A DNA stretch of 64,000 nucleotides from Anaerobacillus alkaliphilus (lineage in GTDB: Bacteria; Bacillota; Bacilli; Bacillales; Anaerobacillaceae), in assembly GCF_004116265.1 (NCBI RefSeq), contig NZ_QOUX01000045.1, forward strand, positions 124,001 to 188,000. The letters are read 5' to 3'. A program made the translations under genes and the position numbers. Below the pieces are notes generated by a model, which did no database searches, was not told the DNA's origin, and worked only from the letters and a program-made list of their open reading frames with translations. This document shows positions 45,698 through 53,184 of the stretch, one piece after another. Every line of letters starts with the position of its first letter. Position 1 is the stretch's first letter.

Positions 45698-46855
45698 ATG
45701 AAAATTAAATCTATGTTTTTTGCAATGATGTTAGTAATTTCAACGTTTTTAGTAGCATGTGGTGGTGCACAAGAAGAGGAAGTTGTAGAAAATACAACTA
45801 TTGAAGCAGAAGTTATTGAGGAAAAACCTGTAATTCAAGTTTATACAACTATTTTTCCATTAATGGATTTCACCCAAAGAATTGGTGGTGAATACGTTGA
45901 AGTAAAAAATATTGTTCCTGTAGGAGCTGATGCTCATACATATGAACCATCACCAAAGACAATGGTTGATATATCAAATGCTGATTTATATATATATAAT
46001 GGTGCTGGAATTGAAGGCTTCGCTGATGCTGTAGCTGAAGTTCTTAAAGCAAGTAATGTAAAAATTTTAACAGCTTCTGAAGGAATTGACCTGATTGCTT
46101 TCGATCACGATGATCACGGAAATGATCATGACGATCACGGACACGACCATGACGATCATAGCCATGACCACGATGATCACGGACACGACCATGACGATCA
46201 TAGCCATGACCACGATGATCACGGACACGACCATGACGATCATAGCCATGACCACGATGATCACGGAAATGATCATGACGACCATAATCATGACCATGAT
46301 GATCACGGAGACGATCATAACCATAACCATGGGGAGCAAGATCCACATGTATGGTTAGATCCAATTCGTTCTATTAAACTAGCAGAAAATATCAAAGACG
46401 CTTTAGTTGAGTTATTACCTGAAGGCGCGGAGGTGTTTGAAAGTAACTTCCAAACTTTAAAAAGCCAATTGGAAGAGTTAGATTCGCAATTTAAGGCTAT
46501 GCTTCAAGATGTATCAAACGATACAATTGTTGTATCGCATGCAGGGTATGGATACTGGACTGATAGGTATGGTATCAAGCAAGTAGGTATCTCAGGGATC
46601 TCTCCAACAAACGAACCATCTATACGCCAGATAACACAGGTAGTAGAGTACATGAAAAAGCATAATGTGAATTACGTAATCTTTGAACAAAACATACCAA
46701 TGAACATAGCAGAAACAGTTCGTTCTCAAGTAGGTGCTGAAGCTCTTTGGTTACACAACCTAGAAGCATTAGTTCAAGAAGATGTCACTAACAATGAAGA
46801 CTACTTTAGCTTGATGAGAAAGAATATTGAAACACTGAGAACAGCATTACAATAG
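45698..46855 (+). CDS. znuA: zinc ABC transporter substrate-binding lipoprotein (ZnuA/AdcA type)
   Basis: The 385-residue lipoprotein delivers Zn2+ to an ABC importer. The signal ends in the lipobox LVAC (C21). Family motifs include VYTTIFPLMDF, GADAHTYEPSPK with a metal-binding His, DPHVWLDP, VSHAGYGYW and the C-terminal VIFEQN. A His/Asp-rich loop (about 136-214) is made of a 14-residue repeat HDHDDHGHDHDDHS. Zur-type operator sequences precede it. No znuB or znuC follows; a terminator does, so the membrane and ATPase parts must lie elsewhere. Confidence 0.93.
   Translation: MKIKSMFFAMMLVISTFLVACGGAQEEEVVENTTIEAEVIEEKPVIQVYTTIFPLMDFTQRIGGEYVEVKNIVPVGADAHTYEPSPKTMVDISNADLYIYNGAGIEGFADAVAEVLKASNVKILTASEGIDLIAFDHDDHGNDHDDHGHDHDDHSHDHDDHGHDHDDHSHDHDDHGHDHDDHSHDHDDHGNDHDDHNHDHDDHGDDHNHNHGEQDPHVWLDPIRSIKLAENIKDALVELLPEGAEVFESNFQTLKSQLEELDSQFKAMLQDVSNDTIVVSHAGYGYWTDRYGIKQVGISGISPTNEPSIRQITQVVEYMKKHNVNYVIFEQNIPMNIAETVRSQVGAEALWLHNLEALVQEDVTNNEDYFSLMRKNIETLRTALQ
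46103..46330 (+). repeat. 42-bp tandem repeat inside znuA (His-rich loop)
   Basis: Three identical 42-bp units occupy 46139-46180, 46181-46222 and 46223-46264. A diverged unit (46265-46306) follows, and partial units lie on both sides. Each unit begins GGACACGACCATGACGATCA and encodes 14 residues, so copy-number change stays in frame. Reverse-strand frames stay open here only because of the repeat. Confidence 0.9.
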
Positions 46856-46861
46856 GAAGTT

Positions 46862-46893
46862 AAGGAAGTTCATGACCATGGACTTCCTTTTTT
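46862..46893 (+). terminator. terminator after znuA
   Basis: AAGGAAGTTCATG and CATGGACTTCCTT form a near-perfect stem, followed by TTTTT. Confidence 0.85.
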
Positions 46894-46947
46894 ATAGATA
46901 ATGTATTTCAAAGCAATATTTCGCTTATATTAATAATACATATCGCT

Positions 46948-46975
46948 TTGTAAAATCGGTTGTTGAGTGTACAAT
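46948..46975 (+). promoter_or_regulatory. candidate promoter of brxB
   Basis: TTGTAA (46948-46953) and TACAAT (46970-46975) are 16 bp apart, about 38 bp before brxB. Confidence 0.4.
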
Positions 46976-47012
46976 ATAAGCATAGTGTTAATAATAAAAA
47001 GAGGTGACCTAC

Positions 47013-47432
47013 ATGGAATTTAGTTTTTATAATGATGTTATTAATGGTGCAAGAAAAGAAATGGTAGATGCAGGGTATAAAGAATTAACTACACCTGAAG
47101 AGGTAGATGCAGTACTAGGTAAAGAAGGAACTTCATTAGTCTACATCAATTCTGTTTGTGGTTGTGCAGGCGGTATTGCTCGCCCATCTGCAGCTTATAT
47201 GGCTAACTATGAGAAAAAGCCAGATAACTTTTTGACTGTTTTTGCTGGACAAGATAAAGAAGCAACAGAGCGTGCAAGAACCTATTTTAAAGGCTATGCT
47301 CCTTCTTCACCGTCATTTGCTATCATTAAAGACGGGGAAATCAAAGCTATGATTGAAAGACATGAGATTGAAGGACATGAACCAGTTCAAGTAGTACAAA
47401 AATTAGAAAAATATTTTGATGAATATCTATAA
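47013..47432 (+). CDS. brxB: bacilliredoxin BrxB (YqiW)
   Basis: BrxB removes bacillithiol from mixed disulphides on proteins. The 139-residue thioredoxin-like protein of the UPF0403 family carries the CGC active site in [15 protein letters not shown] (about residues 52-54 for CGC). ATG 47013 follows GAGGTG; an ATG at 47004 would overlap that site. It lies near the bkd operon as yqiW does in B. subtilis. Confidence 0.93.
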   Translation: MEFSFYNDVINGARKEMVDAGYKELTTPEEVDAVLGKEGTSLVYINSVCGCAGGIARPSAAYMANYEKKPDNFLTVFAGQDKEATERARTYFKGYAPSSPSFAIIKDGEIKAMIERHEIEGHEPVQVVQKLEKYFDEYL

Positions 47433-47441
47433 AATGAAGAG

Positions 47442-47473
47442 AAGCTTTCACTTTTTAGTGAAAGTTTTTTTTT
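47442..47473 (+). terminator. terminator after brxB
   Basis: CTTTCACT and AGTGAAAG pair around TTTT, followed by nine T. Confidence 0.85.
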
Positions 47474-47522
47474 ATTTTAAAAAGTATTGGCTATACTATA
47501 ATTATTACTTTTACGCTTTTTC

Positions 47523-47551
47523 TTGAAGTCAAGTTTTGCTAATGCTATAAT
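47523..47551 (+). promoter_or_regulatory. sigma-A promoter of the 119-residue gene
   Basis: TTGAAG (47523-47528) and TATAAT (47546-47551) are 17 bp apart, 62 bp upstream of the ATG at 47614. Confidence 0.55.
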
Positions 47552-47613
47552 TTAAACTTGTATATGTTTTAAAGCTAGGCAATTGCCATGCTTTTAAAAA
47601 GGAGAGTGCAGTA

Positions 47614-47973
47614 ATGCAAGATTTATATGTAAAAATACACGAATACTTAAATATGGACGAGGAAATATCATTTGAAGAATTTGATGACTACTATAAGACG
47701 GTTATTAAACAATTTAGTGAAGTTTCTGATGACCTAGTTGAAGAAGATGTATGGAAAGCATTGTTTATCATCGAAAACTTAATGTCTAACGCTGAAAGCC
47801 GTGCTAAAGAGTCAAAAGCTGCAAAACAAAAGAAATACAAAAAGATGGCAGACCGCTCGGCGCTATGGGCACAGAATTTTGCTGGTAGACTTTATAAGCT
47901 AGGCTATACAGAAGAACAACTAAATGAGCGTTTTGAAAAAATGTTTCAAGACTACGCAAATATAAAGGCATAG
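47614..47973 (+). CDS. hypothetical protein, 119 residues, helical and charged
   Basis: I do not recognise this gene. The protein is soluble, rich in Glu, Lys and aromatics, and probably all-helical, with a basic stretch ESKAAKQKKYKKMADR near residues 66-81. GGAGAG lies before ATG 47614 and a clear promoter upstream, so the gene is very likely real. It stands between brxB and tRNA-Arg. Confidence 0.7.
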   Translation: MQDLYVKIHEYLNMDEEISFEEFDDYYKTVIKQFSEVSDDLVEEDVWKALFIIENLMSNAESRAKESKAAKQKKYKKMADRSALWAQNFAGRLYKLGYTEEQLNERFEKMFQDYANIKA

Positions 47974-48018
47974 ACAATTTGGTGGAGTGAATATCACTCC
48001 TCTTTCTTTTATGAATAC

Positions 48019-48048
48019 TTGACAAACTTTAGTTGAAAATGCTATATT
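48019..48048 (+). promoter_or_regulatory. promoter of tRNA-Arg
   Basis: A perfect -35 TTGACA (48019-48024) and TATATT (48043-48048) are 18 bp apart, 22 bp before the tRNA. Confidence 0.7.
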
Positions 48049-48070
48049 AATTTAGCAACATTTAACCATT

Positions 48071-48145
48071 GCGTCTATAGTGAAATGGATATCACACGAG
48101 ATTTCGGCTCTCGGATTCTGGGTTCGAATCCTGGTAGGCGCGCCA
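48071..48145 (+). tRNA. tRNA-Arg (anticodon TCG)
   Basis: The full cloverleaf is visible. Acceptor GCGTCTA (48071-48077) pairs with TAGGCGC (48135-48141), with discriminator G and encoded CCA. The D arm is GTG...CAC. The anticodon stem CGAGA/TCTCG has loop TTTCGGC, giving anticodon TCG (reads CGA). The T arm is CTGGG TTCGAAT CCTGG. A promoter precedes it and a terminator follows, so it is a single-tRNA unit. Confidence 0.95.
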
Positions 48146-48160
48146 TACATAAAATGATTT

Positions 48161-48194
48161 AAGACTTCAAGATATTATCTTGAAGTCTTTTTTA
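48161..48194 (+). terminator. terminator after tRNA-Arg
   Basis: AAGACTTCAAGAT and ATCTTGAAGTCTT pair closely, followed by TTTTT. Confidence 0.9.
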
Positions 48195-48363
48195 TAATAA
48201 TTAATTAAAATTTATAATTAATTTTGAGTTATGTATATATGATATATAATAAACAAGATTGTAAGACAGTATGAGTTTAACTCAAATTTACTTACAGTTC
48301 TATTTTGGATGATGATTTGCTTGGTAGTATTCACCCTTAAATTTTCTTGTCAAAAAGGAATAT

Positions 48364-48444
48364 ACTATGAATATTTTTTATATAATACTATATTGACATT
48401 TCTTTGTAACGTGTTAATATACATAAGTGTGAATAATAATTAGT
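48364..48444 (+). promoter_or_regulatory. artP promoter with ARG-box-like sites
   Basis: TTGACA (48393-48398) and TAATAT (48415-48420) are 16 bp apart. CTATGAATATTTTTTATA (from 48364) and TGTGAATAATAATTAG (48429-48444) both contain the TGAATA core of ARG boxes and straddle the promoter. ArgR, encoded at 22.7 kb, is the obvious candidate. The remainder of the 337-bp gap after the tRNA is very AT-rich with no gene. Confidence 0.45.
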
Positions 48445-48482
48445 AGACAAAGTATAAAAAATATAAAAAAGGGGTTATACAA

Positions 48483-49277
48483 ATGAAAAAAAACAACAAA
48501 CTATTATCAATTGCATTATCTTGTGTACTATCGGTAGGATTATTAGCAGGATGTGGAACTGGAAGCACGAACCAAGGTTCTGGCGGCGCTGAAAAAGTGA
48601 CTTTAGTGATGGGAACATCTGCAGACTACCCTCCATATGAATTTATTGATACAGCTGTTAGTGATGAAATTATAGGTTTTGATGTTGATATTGCGAACTA
48701 TATCGCTGAGAAATTAGGCTTTGAACTGAAAATTCAAGACATGGATTTCGGTGGATTAATTCCAGCCTTAACTAACAATCGTGTTGATTTTGTATTAGCA
48801 GGAATGACTCCAACTCCAGAACGATTAGAAAACGTTGATTTTTCGGATATTTATTATGTTGCTGAACAAATGATTGTTACAAAATCAGATAGTGGTATTA
48901 CTACTCTTGCAGACCTTCAAGGGAAAAAAGTCGGAGTGCAATTAGGGTCAATTCAAGTAGGCTTAGCTAATGATATCTCTGAAGAAGTTGGTGGAGTAGA
49001 AATTGTTGAACGCAACAAGATTACTGATTTAATTCAAGAGTTAAAAGCAAACAGAATTGATGTAGCCATTATTGAAGATAAGGTAGCTAAAGGTCATTTA
49101 AACGCAAACGCAGATTTATCAGCATTTGTTATTGAAGAAGAAGGAGAAGCTGGTTCAGCGATTGCTTTCCCTAAAGGTAGTGAATTAAGAGACCAATTTA
49201 ACGAAGTCCTTCGTGAAATGATTGAAAATGGAGAAATGGATAAACTTGTATTAAAGTGGTTTTATAGTGAAGAGTAA
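48483..49277 (+). CDS. artP: arginine/amino acid ABC transporter substrate-binding lipoprotein
   Basis: The 264-residue lipoprotein has a signal ending in the lipobox LLAGC (about residue 23) and the SBP family 3 fold: GTSADYPPYEFID, GFDVDIANYIAEKLG, DFVLAGMTPTPERLENVDFSD, GKKVGVQLGSIQ. It captures a polar amino acid, probably arginine, for ArtQ/ArtR. AAAAAGGGG lies before ATG 48483. The three genes match artPQR (yqiXYZ) of B. subtilis in order and position. Confidence 0.93.
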   Translation: MKKNNKLLSIALSCVLSVGLLAGCGTGSTNQGSGGAEKVTLVMGTSADYPPYEFIDTAVSDEIIGFDVDIANYIAEKLGFELKIQDMDFGGLIPALTNNRVDFVLAGMTPTPERLENVDFSDIYYVAEQMIVTKSDSGITTLADLQGKKVGVQLGSIQVGLANDISEEVGGVEIVERNKITDLIQELKANRIDVAIIEDKVAKGHLNANADLSAFVIEEEGEAGSAIAFPKGSELRDQFNEVLREMIENGEMDKLVLKWFYSEE

Positions 49278-49307
49278 TAATTAAAAAAAGAGAGGAATGA
49301 GATAGGC

Positions 49308-49967
49308 ATGAATTTGGACTTTTCCCAAATCGTGCCTTCTATCCCTTTTATCTTAAAAGGGATATGGGTCACGTTACAAATTGTAAGTGTTTCACTAATA
49401 TTTGGATTTATCTTAGGAACCATTTTATCACTATTTAAGATTGGTAAAATTACCATACTTAGATGGTTTGCGGATGCGTATACTTCCGTTTTTCGAGGGA
49501 CTCCACTTATTTTGCAATTATTTTTAATCTATTTTGCCACTCCTCAAATTACGGGTTTAGATATTACAGCTTACACTGCAGCGGTTTTAACCTTTGGTTT
49601 AAATTCAGCAGCCTATGTATCTGAAATTATACGAGCTGGGATCTTAGCTGTTGATAAAGGACAAAAAGAAGCAGCAGAAGCATTGGGTGTACCGTATCGA
49701 CCAATGTTATTAAATATAATCCTACCTCAAGCGATAAAAAATATCTTACCTGCACTAATGAATGAGTTTATTACACTAACAAAAGAATCAGCGATTATTT
49801 CTACTATTGGCGTTTTAGATATTATGAGAAGAGCCCAAATCGTTACTGCAGAACGATATATAGCTTTTGAACCTTTGATGTTTGCGGCATTAATCTATTA
49901 TATATTGGTAATGACTTTGACTCTCTTAGGTAGACTTCTTGAGAGGAGGTTAAGACGTAGTGATTAA
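49308..49967 (+). CDS. artQ: amino acid ABC transporter permease
   Basis: The 219-residue permease of the HisMQ type has about five membrane helices and the EAA loop [20 protein letters not shown], which contacts the ATPase. [15 protein letters not shown] and [15 protein letters not shown] are typical. AGAGAGGA lies before ATG 49308. It overlaps the ATPase gene by 8 bp. A single permease gene implies a homodimer. Confidence 0.94.
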   Translation: MNLDFSQIVPSIPFILKGIWVTLQIVSVSLIFGFILGTILSLFKIGKITILRWFADAYTSVFRGTPLILQLFLIYFATPQITGLDITAYTAAVLTFGLNSAAYVSEIIRAGILAVDKGQKEAAEALGVPYRPMLLNIILPQAIKNILPALMNEFITLTKESAIISTIGVLDIMRRAQIVTAERYIAFEPLMFAALIYYILVMTLTLLGRLLERRLRRSD

Positions 49968-50682
49968 AGTAAAAAATCTTCATAAATCGTTTGGTAAGCT
50001 TGACGTTCTAAAAGACATTTCAACGGATATTAAGAAGGGTGATGTAGTAGCTATTATCGGTCCCTCCGGTTCAGGTAAATCAACTTTTCTACGTTGCTTA
50101 AATTTATTAGAAACCCCGTCATCAGGTCAGGTTTGGATAAACGATCAGGAAATTACCAATCCAAGGATAAATATCATGAAAGTTCGTCAAAAAATTGGAA
50201 TGGTTTTTCAGCATTTTCATCTATTTCCACATATGACAACCTTAGGAAACATCACATACGCTCCTATGAAGGTAAAAGGCTTAAAGGAAGAAGAGGCAAA
50301 GGCTAAAGCTTTAGATCTATTAAGGAAAGTAGGCTTGGAAGAAAAGGCCAACGAATATCCTGTGCGTTTATCAGGTGGTCAGAAGCAACGTGTCGCTATT
50401 GCAAGGGCATTAGCAATGGAGCCTGAAATCATGTTATTCGATGAGCCTACATCGGCTCTTGACCCTGAAATGGTAAAAGAAGTTTTAGAGGTTATGAAAT
50501 CATTAGTTAAAAGTGGTATGACAATGGCAATTGTTACCCATGAAATGGGGTTTGCAAGAGAAGTTGCAGATCGAATCTTCTTTTTAGAAGAGGGAAGACT
50601 CTTAGAGGATACCCCGCCAGCTGAATTTTTTGCTACTCCCAAAACAGATCGAGCGAAAGCTTTCTTAGATAAAGTACTTTAA
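49960..50682 (+). CDS. artR: amino acid ABC transporter ATP-binding protein
   Basis: The 240-residue ATPase shows Walker [13 protein letters not shown], the Q-loop in [12 protein letters not shown], signature [15 protein letters not shown], Walker [15 protein letters not shown] and the switch His in VTHEMGF. The start is GTG 49960 inside artQ, with GAGAGGAGG upstream. It energises uptake by ArtPQ. A terminator follows. Confidence 0.96.
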   Translation: MIKVKNLHKSFGKLDVLKDISTDIKKGDVVAIIGPSGSGKSTFLRCLNLLETPSSGQVWINDQEITNPRINIMKVRQKIGMVFQHFHLFPHMTTLGNITYAPMKVKGLKEEEAKAKALDLLRKVGLEEKANEYPVRLSGGQKQRVAIARALAMEPEIMLFDEPTSALDPEMVKEVLEVMKSLVKSGMTMAIVTHEMGFAREVADRIFFLEEGRLLEDTPPAEFFATPKTDRAKAFLDKVL

Positions 50683-50710
50683 AAAAGGATGACACAAGTC
50701 ATCCTTTTTA
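50681..50710 (+). terminator. terminator of artPQR
   Basis: AAAAAGGATGAC and GTCATCCTTTTT pair around ACAA. Confidence 0.9.
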
Positions 50711-50773
50711 TATTAGGAAAAGAGGAAATGATGTAAACTAACGATATAGAAGGAAGAATAGAAAGGATACATT

Positions 50774-51727
50774 ATGTTTAAAATTGGCTATCGAACGATA
50801 AAAACTGCGATTGGAGCTGCTATTGCGATAGGTATTGCTCAAGGGTTAGGGTTAACATTTTATGCTTCAGCTGGGATTATTGCCATTTTATGCGTTCAAA
50901 AAACAAGACGAAAGTCATTAAAACTTTCTTGGGAAAGACTTTTGGCGTGTTCGGTTGGCATGTTATATGCAATCGTAGCGTTTGAACTTATTGGCTACAA
51001 TCCTTTAGCAGTTGGATTATTATTACTTACATTTATACCTACAGTCGTTATCTTGAAAGCGAAAGAAGGAATAGCTACAAGTTCTGTTATTATTTTACAC
51101 TTGTATGCACTTGGAGAGGTCTCTCCTTCAATTGTCTTGAATGAATATGCTCTAATTATCATTGGGATTGGAGTAGCCTTACTTGTGAACTTTTATATGC
51201 CAAGTGTAGAAAAGGAACTTGGAGAAATTCAGTCGGAGATAGAGAATAATTTCAAGGAAATATTTTTACAGTTTGCGACGTACCTAAAACAGGGAGATAG
51301 TAACTGGGATGGCAAGCAGATTACTGTAACTGCTGATCTACTTTCTAGAGGGAAGGATGTAGCATTACAAAATATTGAAAACCACTTACTAAGATATGAA
51401 GATAAGTATTATCATTATTTTAAAATGAGAGAAAAACAATTTGAAATTATAGAAAGAGTTATGCCCTTAATTTCCTCATTGGACCACACGGTTATTCAAG
51501 GTGAGAAAATTGCAGAATTCCTAGAAGAACTAAGCAGAGGGGTTAGACCAGAAATCAGTCCCATTGACTTCCTAGAAAAACTAAATGAATTACGTTTGGA
51601 GTTTCGAAAAATGGAATTACCTAAGGACAGAGACGAATTTGAAACTCGATCAATTTTGTATGCTTTTGTAAAAGAAGTTGAACAATATCTTATTATTAAA
51701 CGTCATTTTCGCATAGAAAAAGCATAG
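50774..51727 (+). CDS. yqjA: aromatic acid exporter family protein (YqjA, DUF939)
   Basis: The 317-residue protein has an N-terminal membrane half with about four to five helices (IGYRTIKTAIGAAIAIGIAQ, then residues 25-145) and a soluble helical C-terminal half (about 150-317). This is the ArAE_1 plus C-terminal domain layout of Bacillus YqjA. A transport role is assigned by family only. GAAAGGA lies before ATG 50774. Confidence 0.88.
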   Translation: MFKIGYRTIKTAIGAAIAIGIAQGLGLTFYASAGIIAILCVQKTRRKSLKLSWERLLACSVGMLYAIVAFELIGYNPLAVGLLLLTFIPTVVILKAKEGIATSSVIILHLYALGEVSPSIVLNEYALIIIGIGVALLVNFYMPSVEKELGEIQSEIENNFKEIFLQFATYLKQGDSNWDGKQITVTADLLSRGKDVALQNIENHLLRYEDKYYHYFKMREKQFEIIERVMPLISSLDHTVIQGEKIAEFLEELSRGVRPEISPIDFLEKLNELRLEFRKMELPKDRDEFETRSILYAFVKEVEQYLIIKRHFRIEKA

Positions 51728-51776
51728 ATACCTTAGATTTAACACAAACTAAAGCAAAAAAACAGGAGGTTACACA

Positions 51777-52286
51777 ATGACTTCCAAACTTTTACTTATG
51801 TACTTGTTAATCGTATCGCCGATATGGCCTTTAGGAGAAAATCCTTTAATTGGTGACCCTTTTATTATTGTTAATAAATCATCCAATGAGATGGCATTCA
51901 TTGTAGATGGCAAAGTGGATCACGTATATAAAGTAGCGACAGGACGTACAGAGATGCTGACTCCTGAAGGTGAGTTTACAATTGTCGTAAAAGCAGAAAA
52001 TCCTTATTATCGCAGAAAAAATATTGAAGGTGGTTCAAAGGAAAATCCATTAGGTACAAGATGGATCGGTTTTGACGCAGAGGAGACTGATGGGCGAATT
52101 TATGGGATACATGGAAACAATGACCCTCATTCAATCGGACAATACATTACTGGAGGCTGTGTTCGTATGTTTAATGAGGAAGTTGAAGAGTTGTTTACCA
52201 GAGTACCCTATGGAACCAAAGTTTTTATCACAAGCACAGATAAGGATTTTCATACGCTGGCAAGGGAAAAAGGGGCAATTAAATAA
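51777..52286 (+). CDS. L,D-transpeptidase (YkuD domain)
   Basis: The 169-residue protein has an N-terminal hydrophobic signal (about 3-19) and a YkuD catalytic domain. The motif IHGNNDPHSIGQYITGGCVR (about 115-134) holds the catalytic His and Cys. Such enzymes make or modify 3-3 peptidoglycan crosslinks outside the membrane and are common in spore formers. The usual S-H-G-C is here TGGC, with Gly for His next to the nucleophile. AGGAGG lies before ATG 51777. Confidence 0.88.
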   Translation: MTSKLLLMYLLIVSPIWPLGENPLIGDPFIIVNKSSNEMAFIVDGKVDHVYKVATGRTEMLTPEGEFTIVVKAENPYYRRKNIEGGSKENPLGTRWIGFDAEETDGRIYGIHGNNDPHSIGQYITGGCVRMFNEEVEELFTRVPYGTKVFITSTDKDFHTLAREKGAIK

Positions 52287-52288
52287 GA

Positions 52289-52325
52289 GAAAAAGAGATA
52301 CTTTACATAAGTATCTCTTTTTTTG
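52289..52325. terminator. terminator after the L,D-transpeptidase gene
   Basis: AAAAAGAGATACTT and AAGTATCTCTTTTT form a perfect stem with loop TACAT and are flanked by A and T runs. It may also end the small gene on the other strand. Confidence 0.88.
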
Positions 52326-52346
52326 GCTTAGCACCAATATTTTTAA

Positions 52347-52439
52347 TTAAAAGAACATGGCAGCTCCAGTGAAGAGCGTCCCAATAAGCATTGTAGCAAT
52401 CATAATATAAATAATGATTTTACGGTATTTTCGGGGCAT
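52347..52439 (-). CDS. prli42: Prli42-type stressosome-associated miniprotein
   Basis: This 30-residue ORF, MPRKYRKIIIYIMIATMLIG followed by TLFTGAAMFF, has a basic N-terminus and one hydrophobic helix. GGGAGG lies 8 bp before its ATG on the minus strand. Size and pattern (basic start, ML-G-TL-G-MF ending) fit Prli42, the Listeria membrane miniprotein that anchors the stressosome and is widespread in Firmicutes. A terminator on its 3' side supports a real gene. The name rests on recall of the family pattern. Confidence 0.7.
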   Translation of the reverse strand: MPRKYRKIIIYIMIATMLIGTLFTGAAMFF

Positions 52440-52585
52440 ATTTAAAACCTCCCAAACAATTTCTAACTAATATTTTACTTTGATTAGTATAATAATACAA
52501 GCCTTTCTTAAAAATTTCTAAAAGAAGGAAATTGCGCTATTGTTAGAGAAGAAGATTAAAAAATATTTAGTTGGGGGATGGGAAG

Positions 52586-53113
52586 ATGAACGAAAAAGTA
52601 GTAGTCAATCGATGGCTTGAACTTACAAATGAGTTACTTACAGAAAATCCTACTTATCAAAATCTTACATTAAAAGAAATGATAGACACTGTACATAATG
52701 AAAAAGTGGACATACCGAAAAAAGTAGATCATATTGGCATAGCTGTCAAATCAATTGATGAGACATTGCCTTTTTACCTTAATCATTTAAAGTTGGAGCT
52801 TCTAGGAATTGAAGAGGTCTCTACTCAAAAAGTACGGGTCGCATTTTTAAAAATTGGTGAGTCAAAATTGGAATTACTAGAGCCGATGAGTGAGGAGAGT
52901 CCCATTGCCAACTATATTGCCAAAAGAGGTGAAGGGCTTCATCACGTAGCTCTGGCGGTTGACAACATTGAGCTACGTCTAAATGAACTGAAGGAACAAG
53001 GGGTGAGATTAATCCATGAGCAACCTGTAAAAGGTGCAGCAAATGCATCTGTAGCTTTTTTACATCCGAAGTCTGCACACGGTGTGCTTTATGAATATTG
53101 CGAAAAGAAGTAA
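52586..53113 (+). CDS. mce: methylmalonyl-CoA epimerase with N-terminal extension
   Basis: The C-terminal 130 residues form a VOC-fold epimerase with metal ligands in DHIGIAVKSI, LELLEPMSEESP, GLHHVALAVDNI and LYEYCEK. It would interconvert (R)- and (S)-methylmalonyl-CoA. Residues 1-45 are an extra, mostly helical segment (NRWLELTNELLTENPTYQ) absent from the usual 135-145-residue enzyme. GGGGGATGGGAAG lies before ATG 52586. The carboxylase gene yqjD, which follows in B. subtilis, is missing. Confidence 0.88.
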   Translation: MNEKVVVNRWLELTNELLTENPTYQNLTLKEMIDTVHNEKVDIPKKVDHIGIAVKSIDETLPFYLNHLKLELLGIEEVSTQKVRVAFLKIGESKLELLEPMSEESPIANYIAKRGEGLHHVALAVDNIELRLNELKEQGVRLIHEQPVKGAANASVAFLHPKSAHGVLYEYCEKK

Positions 53114-53184
53114 AGGGCTTCAGTTTTACCAATTTTCCATTCAATGATAAAATAACTATAAATAGATAATGGAGGTATTTACAT

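Noticed and set aside
46103-46330. CRISPR-like array
   Set aside because: Units are directly adjacent without spacers and are in frame in a secreted zinc-binding protein.
46044-46364. Two minus-strand and one extra plus-strand open frame across the His-rich part of znuA
   Set aside because: They exist only because the 42-bp repeat has no stops in any of these frames; no ribosome sites or start context.
48071-48145. Integrated element attached at tRNA-Arg
   Set aside because: No integrase gene and no direct repeat of the tRNA 3' end were found in the window; the neighbours are conserved chromosomal genes.
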